Shown here piece after piece: positions 10,990-22,005 of a DNA stretch of 64,000 nt; within the stretch, counting starts at the first letter, position 1; each line of letters starts with the position of its first letter. Origin of the DNA: Zymoseptoria tritici IPO323 (lineage: Eukaryota > Ascomycota > Dothideomycetes > Mycosphaerellales > Mycosphaerellaceae). The stretch is taken from assembly GCF_000219625.1 (NCBI RefSeq), contig NC_018216.1, positions 3,441,382 through 3,505,381 of the forward strand, written 5' to 3'. The notes under the pieces were generated by a model. The model did no database searches and was not told the DNA's origin. It worked only from the letters and a program-made list of their open reading frames with translations. The position numbers and the translations under genes were made by a program.

Positions 10990-13306
10990 CGAATTAACCC
11001 TTCTTAGCCTGCTCCCTCTTAGCATCTTCTTCCTTCTTAGTAATAAGCTGCGTCTTAAGGGCTAACATTACCGCCTACAAGTGCAGCATCTAAGGAGTAA
11101 TGCCTTAATTAGCCCTAAGACGCACTTAAGCCCGCGAGAGAGCTATCTAGACGACTTAATATACGGAGTGGCGCTTATTAAAGCGGTTGCGGTAGAGCTG
11201 CTTAATATACTCCGTATACACGCGCGTACGTTAGCTTCCTAGAGGAACTGTTAGGCCTTCTGCGCCGTATCCTTAATGTCCATTATTAGCCCGAGGAGCC
11301 GTGCTAAAAAACAGGTTCCCCTAGGTAGCGAAACCGCTTAAGGGGAGCACTAGCTCGTATACAAGGCGGCCGGAGAAGGTTGGAATTAGGTCGTAATTAT
11401 TAGTTAAGCCGGTCCGTACTAGTATTAAGGTCTGATCGATGGCGTATAAGAGCCTCTCTCCTTTGTGCATCAGATCTACGAAATCCTCCGCCGCATTATA
11501 GAACGGTAGGCTTAGAGATTAACGAGCTAGAGCTAGTGCGTTTCGAACCGGAGCTTAAACAGGAGCAGGCATAGTGCTCGGCCGAGGAGGCGGGCCCCGA
11601 CGAGTACTTAAACTAGAGGGCACTAGCGCTGGAGTGCCTTAATAATCGCCTGTCGGGAAGAGGGTAGGGCCAGGCCTAGAGGAGCCTTGTTGCCCTGTGC
11701 GGAAGAGTAGAGGTACGTTGGCCGGACGGGTCGTACGCCCAGCTTAAGGGTTGTCGCGGCGATACCTGTTATCTATGGTTATAGGCATTCCTTAGGCGTA
11801 GTTCTTAGGAAGCTAGAAGGACAAAGGCCTAGCACCCGGAGATCTACCGAACCCCCTTAAAGGATCTAAGTAAGGACGCTCTAGCCGCGAAGGAGTAGTG
11901 TCTATCTCCTTACGAGCAGACAAAGGACCCCTTAAGTTAGGGGAACGAGCTGCGACAGCTATTAAGTTAATGTCCTCTATATCGGCGATATTCGTCTAAC
12001 TAGTAAGGAATAGGTTAAGCAGCTACGTAACTCTACTGGATCCAGAATCGAAAGGTCTAGGGCTAGAAGGCGTCGGGCTTAAGGGCACTTGGATAGGCTC
12101 TTCTAGGAGCGGAATTAAGACTTCCTCCTTAAAGTCTACCTACTCGTCCTCCGCATCGTTATTACCTTCCTTAGCCTTCGGGTTCCTCTTCTTAGTCCTA
12201 GTCTTTCCCTAGAGTTTAGAATCTCTAACCGAATAGCGATCGTAGTAGTTAGTATAGCTGTAGTTAGTATAGTAGCTAAAGCAGCCTCTACTACTACGGC
12301 ATAACTTAAAGGGCCTAGCCTTACGCTTGCCGGACTCGCAGCTACAGTTGCCTTCTTAAGGGCTACTACCGAGAGCTTAAGTAAAAAGAGAGATTAGACG
12401 CTATTGCTTATAGGCCCTAATAAGGTAACCGTCCGACTTACGCTAGTCCAAGCTACGAAGATCGCCTAGCTTAAACGCTTAAAGTCTATCGATTAAGGCA
12501 TTAAGTTAGGAAATCGTAAAGGCAGCTAGAAATTGCCGAAGGTACTTAATAGGCGCATTCGACACTATAATCAGATAATATATTACTTCCCTCATCTATG
12601 CGTCCGTAACCGCGATGCGATTAGAGGCTAGGCTAGGAATAAGGAGAGCTTTAAGTCGAGCGCCGACAGAGGCGTACATAGCAGTGCTATTAATGTTTCC
12701 TTAAGGGTCGAAGCGATCTAGCTTAGGGTATAAGCTACGAAGATCTGGAGAGCGGTTAAGGACGTTGCGAGGCATCGTAGGGTCCTAACCTTGTGCGGTA
12801 GTACGACTCCTTAAGCTACGGCCCTAGTTCGCTAGTTAAGGGTTACGCTAAGGGATCTCGTAATTGTTGCTTATAGGGGCGCGTATGCCTAGTAGCTTAG
12901 ACCTAAGGCTTAAGGCAGACATATTAAGCCTATCGCGATAAGCATCGTATGCCGACTTATAACCGGTGGCTTGCTTATACCCGAATTTAGTGTACTCTAT
13001 GCGGTTACGCTAAGACATAACATTAGGCTAGACGTAGAGTTTCCTTAAAGCGAACTTGTCTATTAATTCTTAGGTGGTAGTAGCTCGTAACGGCTGCTTC
13101 TTGCTACTTAAGACCGAGCTAAATGCTTAAGTTAACATCCTTGTATCTAAGTATCCGCGCTTAACTATCTTAATAGCACTTTAAATAGCCTTCGTAGGAG
13201 GGAACTTAGGGGGTAGCTTACGAAGAGATCGGCGGAGCTACTTGTCGACCTTGTCGTCCTTACTCTTATCGTCCTTCTTGCGCTTATCTTCGTCACCCTT
13301 CGCTAT
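10990..13306 (-). pseudogene. Long antisense reading frame in element A1, function unknown
   Basis: On the strand opposite to pol, between the end of pol and the 3' LTR, a frame of roughly 770 codons can be read if RIP stops at Gln and Trp codons are ignored. The likely start is at 13306, where ATAGCG stands for an original ATGGCG. The product begins with a Lys/Asp-rich basic segment (KGNEDKRKKDNKSKDDK), then RRSPRKLAPKFPP, a middle region with SRRNRIEYTKFGYKQATGYK, a cysteine-rich patch (CSCESGKRKASPFKLC then SRGCFSC), an acidic region and a Pro/Arg-rich region. The same frame is present in copy A2 from 26320. It is not a recognised Gypsy protein. Confidence 0.6.
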
Positions 13307-13724
13307 AGCGACTATTGCTTAAGGTGTGTTATAGTGTTGTAAGATGTAGTAATCGTAGACTATGTAAAGGTCTAAGGAAAGGGGAAGGAAAGGGTTGCGG
13401 AAGTTAATAAAAGAGAGAGGGTTTAAAAAGAAAAACACAGTCGCTTTTGTGCCCTTAGAGGGGCGACCTACTAGTGAATTCGACTACGTGCCAGCAGTTA
13501 CCAGCTTAAGGCTTGTAATAGTACGTAAATTGTATTATTTACCTACTAGAATTAGCTAGACGATTGCACTTAAGCCCTTACCTTCCGGGCAATTACGGAC
13601 CTCCTAGATTACGCTCGTTTATTCGAGATTACGCACACCTACTTAAGAGCATTAGCATATGACCTAAGCCTTTAATTAAGGTTGTTACGAACGCTTAAGG
13701 TCACGCATTTACTAAAGGGGAGGA

Positions 13725-13898
13725 TGTTTAAAAACACCAAAAACCTCGCTTAGGTTTACTTAAACCCTTAAAGCCTTAGGCACCGTTTCACTTAAAGGCT
13801 CGTTATTATCACATAACTCGCTCGTTTCAGTTAGTCTATATAGCTTAAGGGCCTTCGCCCTCATAAATCAGTATCATTCTTTTTCCGCTTTTTGATCA
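13725..13898 (+). repeat. 3' LTR of element A1
   Basis: 174 bp, TGTTTAAAAACACC to TTTTTGATCA. It differs from the 5' LTR at ten positions, nine of them TCA/TTA or TGA/TAA differences. Here the inner end is mutated and the outer end is intact, the mirror image of the 5' LTR. Its terminal TGA supplies the stop codon that truncates the host gene fragment on the minus strand. Confidence 0.92.
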
Positions 13899-16701
13899 CT
13901 CTCCATCACGGCCGATCCAATACGATCCGTCGCTGTTGCTGTTGACAATCAAGCGATTTGGATTGAATCGTCCACCAGGCCTAACAATTTTTTTCAGATT
14001 GTTCAGCACACGCTTCAAATCGGCGCCGTGAGGGAAAACGGGAGTTTTTCGAGGGCGCCCATCAAGACGGGTGGTACGGGTGAAATTTCGTATGCCAGCT
14101 CGTGTCGTGATACACTTTTGCGAAGAACGCACGACCTTGCCATCCCACTCACAGCTCTTGAGCATCGCGAGAAGATTTTTCATATTCTTAGTCGTCCAAA
14201 TTGTCTGTGTCGAGCGCTCGGAAATGCTGGCAGGTAATCCGCCGAAGATCATGTAGCTGTTGTCGGCCATTCTGTCGAACTTTTCGTAGAGAGGCCGGAG
14301 CGCCTCTGGGTAGCCGAAAGAAGGCGGCGACGGGTCTTGCTTCATGGATATCGCAGCCGTGGCAACTTCGGCTAAACATGGCAAGAGACCGATAGCATGG
14401 TCGCCCTGCAGGAGGTTCTCAAGAAGTGTTTGCAGGAAGGTGTTCTTCGGACCATGAAATGAAGTCCCATTTTCGTCGATGAAAATCGGGAATGGCTTTC
14501 CCATGCTCATCTGCTCAGGGTGACTGAAGCGGTATCCAGAATACTCGGAGCGAAGTGGTCCAAAAGTCCAAACTGCGTCGCCGATGGATCTTTCTCCTGA
14601 ACTGCAGGCCGATCTCCACCTGCTCTCATCGATTGCTTGCTTCTCAAGAGTGCGGAGGACTGATTGCGCGTCAACTTTGTGGATGGGGTTGGGGGAGGCT
14701 TTGTCGATATCTTTCCTCAAGGTGCTGGTCACAAGCATGAGGATTCTTGCCTGCACAGTGAGGTGAGATGAAATGTCCGACAAGATGGTATGAGTGGCTT
14801 TCCGAGCACAAGGCGAACACAGTCGCCGACCGATGTCATCTCGCAACGCTTCGGCTACGACTGTGACTTGCATGCAATGATTGCACACCACAGGAGCTTG
14901 AGGGTCCAGAGCCTCTTGGCTGTCGAGGCTGGCGAGGGCATCGGCGGTTCCCACTCGTCCAGAATCAACATCAGCGGACGCCAAGTGTCCAAAGCGGATA
15001 GCGTTGAGCAGACCTTCGCCGCGGTAGATGCTGTTGACGACAGCCTGACAGATGTGTGAATGCAGGATGAGACTCTGGGATGCCGTGATGAAGTAGAGAC
15101 CCGAAGTCTTGCCCAAGCGTCGAGGGCGAACTGGTACTTCCAGGGCAGATCCGATAGCAGCACTGGTAAGTTGAATGATAGCACCGCCAGACTCTTGCTT
15201 GAGTGGTTTTTGAAACAGACTGAAGCCGTTGAAAGGTCCGAGTGATGGAAGTGTCGGTCGAGATCTCTTGAGGAATTTGAGTTGGACGTCAATCCATGCT
15301 TGCTTCAGCAACTCCAATGGTCCGATGGTGCCGAAGAGAGTTGACTGACAATACCTGTGAAGCCGTACCGAGACATTGTCGACAGCACTGTCTTCCTCGC
15401 GGAGAAATGGCTCGTAAGACTTGGGCAAGTCAGGTATCGTAGCTACTGCGGTGAGGTCAAGTTCTTTTGACGGAGGTGTCGTTGCGTCCCAAGGCGCCGA
15501 TGAGGATTGAAGAAGTTCGCCATTTGCAACGACTTGTGCCACCGCCCTTCTGTTCAGTCTGCCTGTGCCAATAGCGCGAACGTTTGGCCCGCGCACCGCC
15601 GATGTTGCGCGTGCTTGGAAATAGACGTCAATGGACTTCCGAAGAAATCCCTCGCCAAGCACTTTGGGGAGGTCCATTGTTTTGTCAAAATCGAGGAGCG
15701 CGGTCACCTCCACGAAGACGCTTGCCTCGTACCATTTTGACTTGGATTTCGAGTTCCATAGACTGCCCTCAAACATCGCAGGGAAGCGATTTGTGAAGTC
15801 GACAACGATCTGACCAAGCCGGATGGCGTCTGCTCTGGTCGGGCAGACCTGCTGGGTTATTGCGTTGCACTTGATGCGCACCTGAGACGGGTGTGAGACG
15901 AAGTATTCGATCGTTTCCTTCTTGGCATGACCATCGGCCGTTGACGTGACCCGGTATGCCTTGATACACCAGACTTTGGTTGGTTGGCCGCCAGTGACGA
16001 CTGCATTCACATACACGCCCTGGCCGTTCACCTTCATTTGTTTTTTCTTGACAGTGCCTCCCATTGTGACGTCGTACAACGCGATCTCGTCAACGGCAAG
16101 CGTGAAGTCTCTAATCTTGGGGTGATCACGAAGGTGTTGCAAGCGTCCGACCACTGGTGTGTACTCGTTCTTCGCATCGTTCTTGAACTTCACGCCGCCC
16201 TAGAAAAGAATGGAGGTTAGCAGATATCCCAAACATTTGCGAGACATTTCCTTTCTCCGGACTCCCGCTAAGGCCGAAAGCCACGTATTGCACTTGAGTG
16301 GCTCGGAGTGTGCGGTCTGAGCAGGAGAACGGGGGTATGTTACTTGCCTTCTCGCCGCCTTTGATGGCTTTGCGAAATAAATTCATGCCTCGCGAGACGC
16401 TCTGATGCGCCGGCAAAGGTTCGAGCTGCCATCCCAAGGAGAGACCTTCCTCCACTTGTGGCTGAATATCACCGGAACGCACGTCTTCAGCATCGCGCGG
16501 TGGAATGTCCTTGATCTTGCGCTTTTTGGCGGGGGGTTTGGCGGCTGCGGCCTTGTTTTTGGAAGTTGTGGACTTCTTTTTGGTAGTCGTGGCGGTTTCG
16601 AAGTCTGAGTCCGAGGTGGCTGGGTTTTCCGCGAGGTCGAAAGTTTCATCTTCGGAGGAAGATCCTTTGCGTTTTGGGTCGCGCGATCTGGTGTTCACCA
16701 T
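13896..16701 (-). pseudogene. 5' half of a host gene split by retroelement A1
   Basis: Two exons: 16348-16701 (118 codons) and 13896-16199. The intron 16200-16347 is of GC-AG type (donor AG|GCAAGT, CTAAC branch site, TTTTCTAG acceptor) and keeps the frame. The N-terminus is Ser/Thr/Lys-rich with a bipartite-like basic nuclear signal (KPPAKKRKIK). A CxxC-x18-CxxC pattern (Cys 557, 560, 579, 582) could bind zinc. At 13899 the frame meets the LTR and stops at TGA 13896-13898, giving 885 residues. The missing C-terminal 709 residues are at 2277-4406; the intact protein would have about 1,594 residues. No family is recognised. Loss of function is inferred, although a truncated protein could still be made from the native promoter. 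Confidence 0.85.
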
Positions 16702-18062
16702 GTTGGCGGTTGGGAGGTGATAGTATCGGAGGAAAGCTGTGAGAGGGTTTCACGTACGTTAGTCGTGAGTCTCTCGCCGGCAGTAAAGGATTTGATGCGA
16801 ATAGTAGTGACGGAGGGGTCCTGGTGTTTTTCGTGCCAGCAGAGAGAGCTAGGAACATGGAAAGGCGGCGATAAAAGAGGTGATGGTAGGCCAGTAAAGG
16901 CCAGGAAAACGAAATGCAGGTGGCAGTAGGCCACCAGGGGTCATAGAGCGCAAAGAAATTGATGGTAGACCACCAAGAGCAGAGCTCTCAGATTTCGTTG
17001 ACAGTCGTTCTGCCAATGGCACAGACAACAGCCCTATGACGGGCGATGCTATGACGAGAGCAACGGCGGGGATCGGGGATGCATTTTCAACGTGTTGAGC
17101 AAAACTGGCAACTTACGAGGAGAATAAAGAGAGAGAGAGGCGGGTGAGGTGTGTAAGGCTCAGTGAGTGAGGATTGGCGGTTGCAACGTAGGTTGCAGAG
17201 TGCAAAGTTGGAAAAGGTTGAACGGAAAGCTGAGAAGGGTTTGGGTAGCGGATTGGAAGAAAGCAAGACGGATATGGTATCAGGTCGGCTTGAGTTGTGG
17301 AAAGAGAGGCAGGCGTCCGTGTTCATATAGGGGTAGCCAGGAGTAGGAGGAGTTTCCTGCAGTTTCCTAGTCATGTTTGCATTCATTGTTCGATGGTTCC
17401 TGTCGGTGTTTCCTGTACATGTCGGCAGTCAACATGAAGTCTCAAGTATCATGCGGTTCTTGCTGGCTGGTTCTATTGTTTGCACGTTCTATGTTAGCAA
17501 TGGACTGCAGCCAATACCTTTGTTCTGCAGGAGACTGCAGCGGGCCTTCACGCTTTGTAGCAGGCCAATTGCCCTGGCAGGGCAGGTCTTGTTTGCCCAT
17601 GCGCCGCGCTGCACGCACAGTACATCATTGTTAGCTTTCATTGCGTTAGATGTCTGTTGTTGTTGTCGGCGTGATTGTTGAAAATCTCGAGGTTGCGATG
17701 AGGTTTCCGGCTGATTCTCGGGCTGAGCGGGTTGCTAGGTGGAATTGTGAGTGTTTGGATGCATGATTTCTTCGTTTGCTCGCGCGTCACTTACGGGAAC
17801 TTCTCGTGGAAAGTGCAGGAATGCACAAACGAGGCTTCCCGCTTCACCCTATTTCAATTAGTTTTATCTTCCCTTCCTCCGTCTCTTCGCTTCTGCAGCA
17901 ACATCAAGGTGTCACTTTGCACTTGCACAATCTCCTCTTTTTGAACATCATCTCCAATTGCTCTTCTCCCTCTCAAACCAAACGCCCACGCCAGCTATCC
18001 GTATCTCTTTTTTCCTGACATCGACCACGACCCGAACAACATTCAACATCATCAATACCAAG
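16702..18062. promoter_or_regulatory. Divergent intergenic region
   Basis: About 1.36 kb between the start of the split minus-strand gene (16701) and the plus-strand gene starting at 18063. It should hold both promoters. CT-rich stretches precede the plus-strand start (about 17860-18060), as is common for filamentous fungal promoters. Several short frames are present but none is convincing. No TATA box is assigned. Confidence 0.45.
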
Positions 18063-18986
18063 ATGGCGAATCCCACAGCTCAACAACCGAATCTCCTCGA
18101 CTCAATCGACGACGTGTACGACATGTTTCATCGCGGGCAGAACGCCGCATTCGCCGAAGCCGCGGACGACCTTCTCGACAACTATCCGAAGCTCAACAGG
18201 TTCCATCGAGTCCAGCTCATGGCACTCCTCGTACGGGTCGTGGACGACTACCAGGAAGTCGATCAGTTGTACGATGAAGCACTCCGCGAGTTCAGAACGC
18301 TAAAGCGCCACTTCCTCTACAACGGCAACGACAATCCCAACTTTGAGAGCCACCTCCAGAAACTCCAGGTCATACTTGATGGCTCGAAGACGGTCGTCGA
18401 TGAGATGGCGGGAATCAGCTCTGAGCCTGCAGATGGGCAGGACGCTGAGATGGAAGAGGATGGTCTTGAGATGGAAGAGGAGAGCGTTGAGATGGAAGAC
18501 GAGAATGCTGCCATGGAAGAGGAGGATGGCGATGACACTCTCATCCCGGACACCTTCCCACTCCCCACCATCTCTCTCTCCGACCTGCCGTCGAGCTCTC
18601 CGAATCTGATGGCGGACGACACGCTGCCCTTGTCGGAGTCGTCGCAGCAATTCCAAAACTCCACGGACCCGACCGAGATGTCCGAGGAGCCCAAGTCAGA
18701 CGATCTGCCAATTCGTGTAAGTATTCTCCTCATCGCGCCTGACATACCTTGTCATTGATGCTAACGATGAATTTCAGCCTGCGCCGCACAAGGAGGGAAA
18801 GTTTGGTGGCAGCATGAGGAGGCGCTACGGCAAAGGGTTGTTGAAAGAGAAGATGAGGTGAGTCGTGAGTTGTTGTGAAAATCCCGAATTCGCTGACAAG
18901 CCAATAGCATCGCCGATCTCCGGAAAATCTCCGGAGTTCCTCCACCTCACGACGAAAAGGACGAGGAGGGCATGGCATCGGAATGA
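18063..18986 (+). CDS. Hypothetical acidic protein with Met-Glu repeats
   Basis: Three exons are inferred: 18063-18716, 18778-18857 and 18908-18986. Both introns (61 and 50 bp) have GT-AG ends, and the first has a CTAAC branch site. The product is about 270 residues. The start is the ATG in the context CAAGATGGCG; the frame extends upstream without stops but that part reads as leader. Residues 1-110 are probably helical. Residues about 120-155 contain a tandem acidic array (EMEEDGLEMEEESVEMEDE), followed by a Ser/Pro-rich segment. The spliced C-terminus is basic then acidic (GSMRRRYGKGLLKEKM). There is no signal peptide or membrane segment. I do not recognise the family. It is convergent with the small gene ending near 19100. 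Confidence 0.72.
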
Positions 18987-19106
18987 AGCATCACGTCCAC
19001 GAAGGTAGCGAATCACGAGAGAGGACGGCATTTTGGGAATTGTTTGGTTTTGTATTGAGAGTGCATAGATTGATTGACTAATGGGAGGAAATCTGTTGTT
19101 ACTTGC

Positions 19107-19502
19107 TTGATGCCTTTCGGTCTCGACCTTCTCTTGCTCGCGGGTCTCGTATTCACGCTTCACAGTTTCATGCTCCACTACGTACAGCGTCAGCGAAAAT
19201 TGGCCGCAAACGTGATATGACTTGAGAACGAACCGGCCGGTGCGATCTCCTGTTCAACCGTGGTGTCGTCGGCTCCTACGGTCGTGGTGTCAACGGTCGT
19301 GTTCGCCGAGGCTGTCTCCGCCGAGCTGATCTCCGCCGAGGAGGCCTTGACCGAAGAGGAGGTGTCTTGCTCGGTCTTGGAGTCGGATTTGGGCTGACCT
19401 GAGCTAGAGATTGGAATGCTGGTCAGCGAGTCGACCCTGTGTAGGATGGGAGGAGAGGTCTGCTCACATGAACTTGTTGAGAGCGGCGGCGGCGGCGTCC
19501 AT
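19107..19502 (-). CDS. Small EHE-motif protein, 3' end unresolved
   Basis: Inferred exons are 19468-19502, 19234-19403 and from 19177 to at least 19107. The introns of 64 and 56 bp have GT-AG ends and keep frame. The product begins MDAAAAALNKF, continues with a Ser/Thr/Glu-rich stretch, then APAVEHETVKREYETREQ. This last motif resembles a fungal small stress or allergen-like family in which EHE repeats are followed by a His-rich HQDHYH motif; here the match ends at ETERHQ. A GC-type donor (CAA|GCAAGT) at 19106 would fit a further exon, but I find no downstream exon with the expected motif. The unspliced frame runs to 18825 and overlaps the convergent gene. The gene may be truncated. The family link is from memory and tentative. 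Confidence 0.45.
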
Positions 19503-20861
19503 GATGATTGATGTATTCGGGTTTTGTGTGGGTGTGGTTGAAGTGTTTTGTTCGTGAGAGAGATGGGGTCGTTGGATGCAAGAGTGTGAAGAAAATAATG
19601 CTTCAGGCAGTGGTACCTATTATATTATTTCCCACATGCATGACGAGCTGTCCTGTGTTGATGTCGGTGACCTCATCCTCAAAGCTCCCACAAAGTGGTG
19701 AACCAAAGATTCGACACGGTCAACACGGACACGCTTCCGATCCTTGGAAAGATTGTGGTTCCGCAATATGCAACAGCCACTTGATAGGCTGTAAAGCAAC
19801 GCATATGCCCGATGGGGTAAACAGTCGTTGCGATTTGTGGCACGGCGTGAACTCTGAGCGATTCAAGTCGTCATGTCTTGGCGAGCCGCTTCCAAGTTTT
19901 TGTGGCGGAGCGTGGTGCAGAAGGGGGTCTCACCGATTCCAGGTTCTGTTTCCCCACTTCATCGTCAGGTGCGCCACAATCTGGAGGCGTGATGGACGAT
20001 ATCGATGAGGCGCATGGGAAGATGTCGTAGGCATGACGGTGGTTTGAAATGGAGAGTTTCCTGAGAGCGAGAGCATCGTGTGGCGCTTGCAGTTGTGTGA
20101 TTTGTGTGGAACGACCTGCTTGGTGCCCGCATTTTCACGTGCAAATCGCGTTGTGTCGAAGCTTCTCTTGTCGCCAGCCGCGGCTCTGTATATAATTTGG
20201 GCATGCCTACATGCGATCGAGCAGTCCTGTCCGTTGCGCAGGCGGTCAACCATGACGCTCGTGATTCCGGCGAGCACCACGAGGCTCCATTGGTTGATTG
20301 ATATACCAGATGGCTGTCCGCTGGCTTTCTGGCGAATAAAGTTGTGCGTGGGCGATACATCCGGTCGCCCACAACTGACCGAGCAGACGAGTGCTTCGAC
20401 CGTGAAGCTTAAGCACTCCGTGCGGACGAATCGCTGCTTGTATGTGAATGAACAGAGCGGGGGGCCTGGTGACGGTTGTTGGGAGGCCGCATGGGTGTCG
20501 CGGACATAGATGGCTGCGTGAAAGAACCGCTGTCTTTTTTCCAAACTCTCCGAGGAACTCCTCGGTCTGCCAGCTGCTAGGATCGTTGTCGCCAGCTGCC
20601 AGCAAATGGTGCCGCAACATGTGTGTCGCCTCTGGCGAGCGAGGTTTGGTTCGGGGTGTCATAGACTCGACCTTTTCCAGCGGCCAGGCCTCGAAAGACC
20701 TCAGTCCCGAAGCTGAAGACTTTGCCAACACGTCCCATCGCGCCTTATGCCAGTTCAGTCCACTTTTGTTTAGGTATCTTCGTCCATGATATTCCTGACC
20801 CGCTCTTCGAAGCAGCATTTGCTTCCCAATCCTAGCCAGCAGCCCGATCCTCCCGCAATGC
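19503..20861. other. Intergenic region without supported genes
   Basis: About 1.36 kb. Several overlapping frames of up to 204 codons exist on both strands (for example 19930-20544 minus and 20246-20896 minus) but they overlap each other, are Cys/Arg/His-rich in the manner of chance translations and match nothing known. No RIP signature. Confidence 0.45.
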
Positions 20862-21509
20862 TCACTGCGTGGACGGAACAGCCTGCCCTCCCTCACAATA
20901 CTTCTTCAAATCATCCACCCACAACCGAAACTTCTGCTGCAGCGTCTTATGATACATCCACTTGACAACATTCGCCAGCGCACCCCCCATCACCTCCCAC
21001 GTCCTCACCTCGCACTCATTCTCGCTCTTGACGATAATCTCATGAAACCTTTCACTCCTCAGTCCTCTCGACGCGAACCCGCCGTACGACTTCCAACACA
21101 CCCGGTACACTTTGTCCAAATCCGCGGTATACGCCGGTTCGCTATCCAATGTTTCCTGGGATATGTATGTGCTCTTCTTCTCTGGCGTTGAGATGTCCGT
21201 GACTTGCAGACTTGTTTCCGTCGCGCTTTGTGGTTTGGAGGAGTTCATGACTGCGTGGAAGGTCATGATGCTGCCGACTTGCATGTGGCTGTGGTCGTCA
21301 GGGGAGTCGGAGTCGGCGGGTTGGCTGGTGATGGAAGCTTTGGGGATGAAGGTGTTCCATTGCGGGTAGGAGGAGACGTTGAGGACTGTTTCGAGGACGG
21401 AGGCGGCGGAGGCGGAGATGGTGGTTGAGGCGTAGATGGAGAAGACGGCGTCTTTGCGGGAGACGGTGGGCGAGCAGAGGCCTTCGGCGGGTGGCCAGGT
21501 GGTGGACAT
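20862..21509 (-). CDS. SRPBCC-fold (polyketide cyclase/START-like) protein
   Basis: Single-exon frame of 215 residues. The N-terminal part FSIYASTTISASAASVLETV followed by NVSSYPQWNTFIPKASI is the typical opening of SRPBCC proteins: a beta strand, then the helix-grip segment with a W-N-P motif. Later strands (GSIMTFHAVM, YRVCWKSYGG, RFHEIIVKSENECEVRTWEVMGG) and a long C-terminal helix (KTLQQKFRLWVDDLKKYC) complete the fold. Such proteins bind hydrophobic ligands in a deep cavity; the ligand cannot be predicted. No signal peptide is seen. It is divergent from the E2-like gene, with about 500 bp shared between the two starts. Confidence 0.75.
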   Translation of the reverse strand: MSTTWPPAEGLCSPTVSRKDAVFSIYASTTISASAASVLETVLNVSSYPQWNTFIPKASITSQPADSDSPDDHSHMQVGSIMTFHAVMNSSKPQSATETSLQVTDISTPEKKSTYISQETLDSEPAYTADLDKVYRVCWKSYGGFASRGLRSERFHEIIVKSENECEVRTWEVMGGALANVVKWMYHKTLQQKFRLWVDDLKKYCEGGQAVPSTQ

Positions 21510-22005
21510 TGCGTAGATACTGTGATTGTTTGTCGTAAGTTGTACGGGAGGTAGTTGATGTTCAGGTTTCGGAGACTTCTCGAAGGATGTTGATGTTCAT
21601 AGAATTGAAAGTTCATCGACGCCCTTTGAATGATGCGGAGGTCTCGGAATTGGACATGGTCATGGTCACTTCGTGTTCGCCGGGAGCTGTGTCCGCCGCA
21701 GTCCTGGTCGGAATCGAATCTTTCCTCGACACCGACAGACAACACAACAATGAATCTGGAATATGCGATGACTGTTTGCAATGTTCAGGGCCTCACTGCT
21801 CGGCACTGCGGCACAAGCGAGCTCCGGTCTGACTCGAAGTTCGGTATTCTTGTACACGCAGATCACAAGGCGTCTGCCTGCGGAGGCAAAGTATACCAAG
21901 ACCGCAGACCTCGATTCCTCTGCCTCTCTGCTTACCACAGCTACAATTTCGAATCGCTGCACACACCATCATCTCACTCACGCACTCTTCCAATACCACC
22001 ACAGA

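Larger units (their letters stand above)
4411..13898 (+). mobile_element. LTR retrotransposon A1 (Ty3/Gypsy, RIP-degraded)
   Basis: 9,488-bp element flanked by 174-bp LTRs and a 4-bp target duplication CTCT (4407-4410 and 13899-13902). The plus strand encodes, in order, gag with a damaged zinc knuckle, protease, Ty3/Gypsy reverse transcriptase with YLDD, RNase H and integrase, all broken by TAG and TAA codons at former Gln and Trp positions. A candidate primer-binding site follows the 5' LTR at about 4587 (TAGTAGCTAAGAGC here, TGGTAGCTAAGAGC when read from the second copy) and a purine tract AAAGGGGAGGA precedes the 3' LTR at 13714-13724. A further minus-strand reading frame lies between pol and the 3' LTR. 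Insertion split the host gene at 2277-16701. Confidence 0.93.

Noticed and set aside
19930..20544. 204-codon minus-strand frame
   Set aside because: Overlaps other equally long frames on both strands, has no domain and no supported splice structure.
21781..22005. 75-codon N-terminal extension of the E2-like protein
   Set aside because: No E2 homology and not needed; the family start fits the ATG at 22006. A mitochondrial-type leader cannot be fully excluded.
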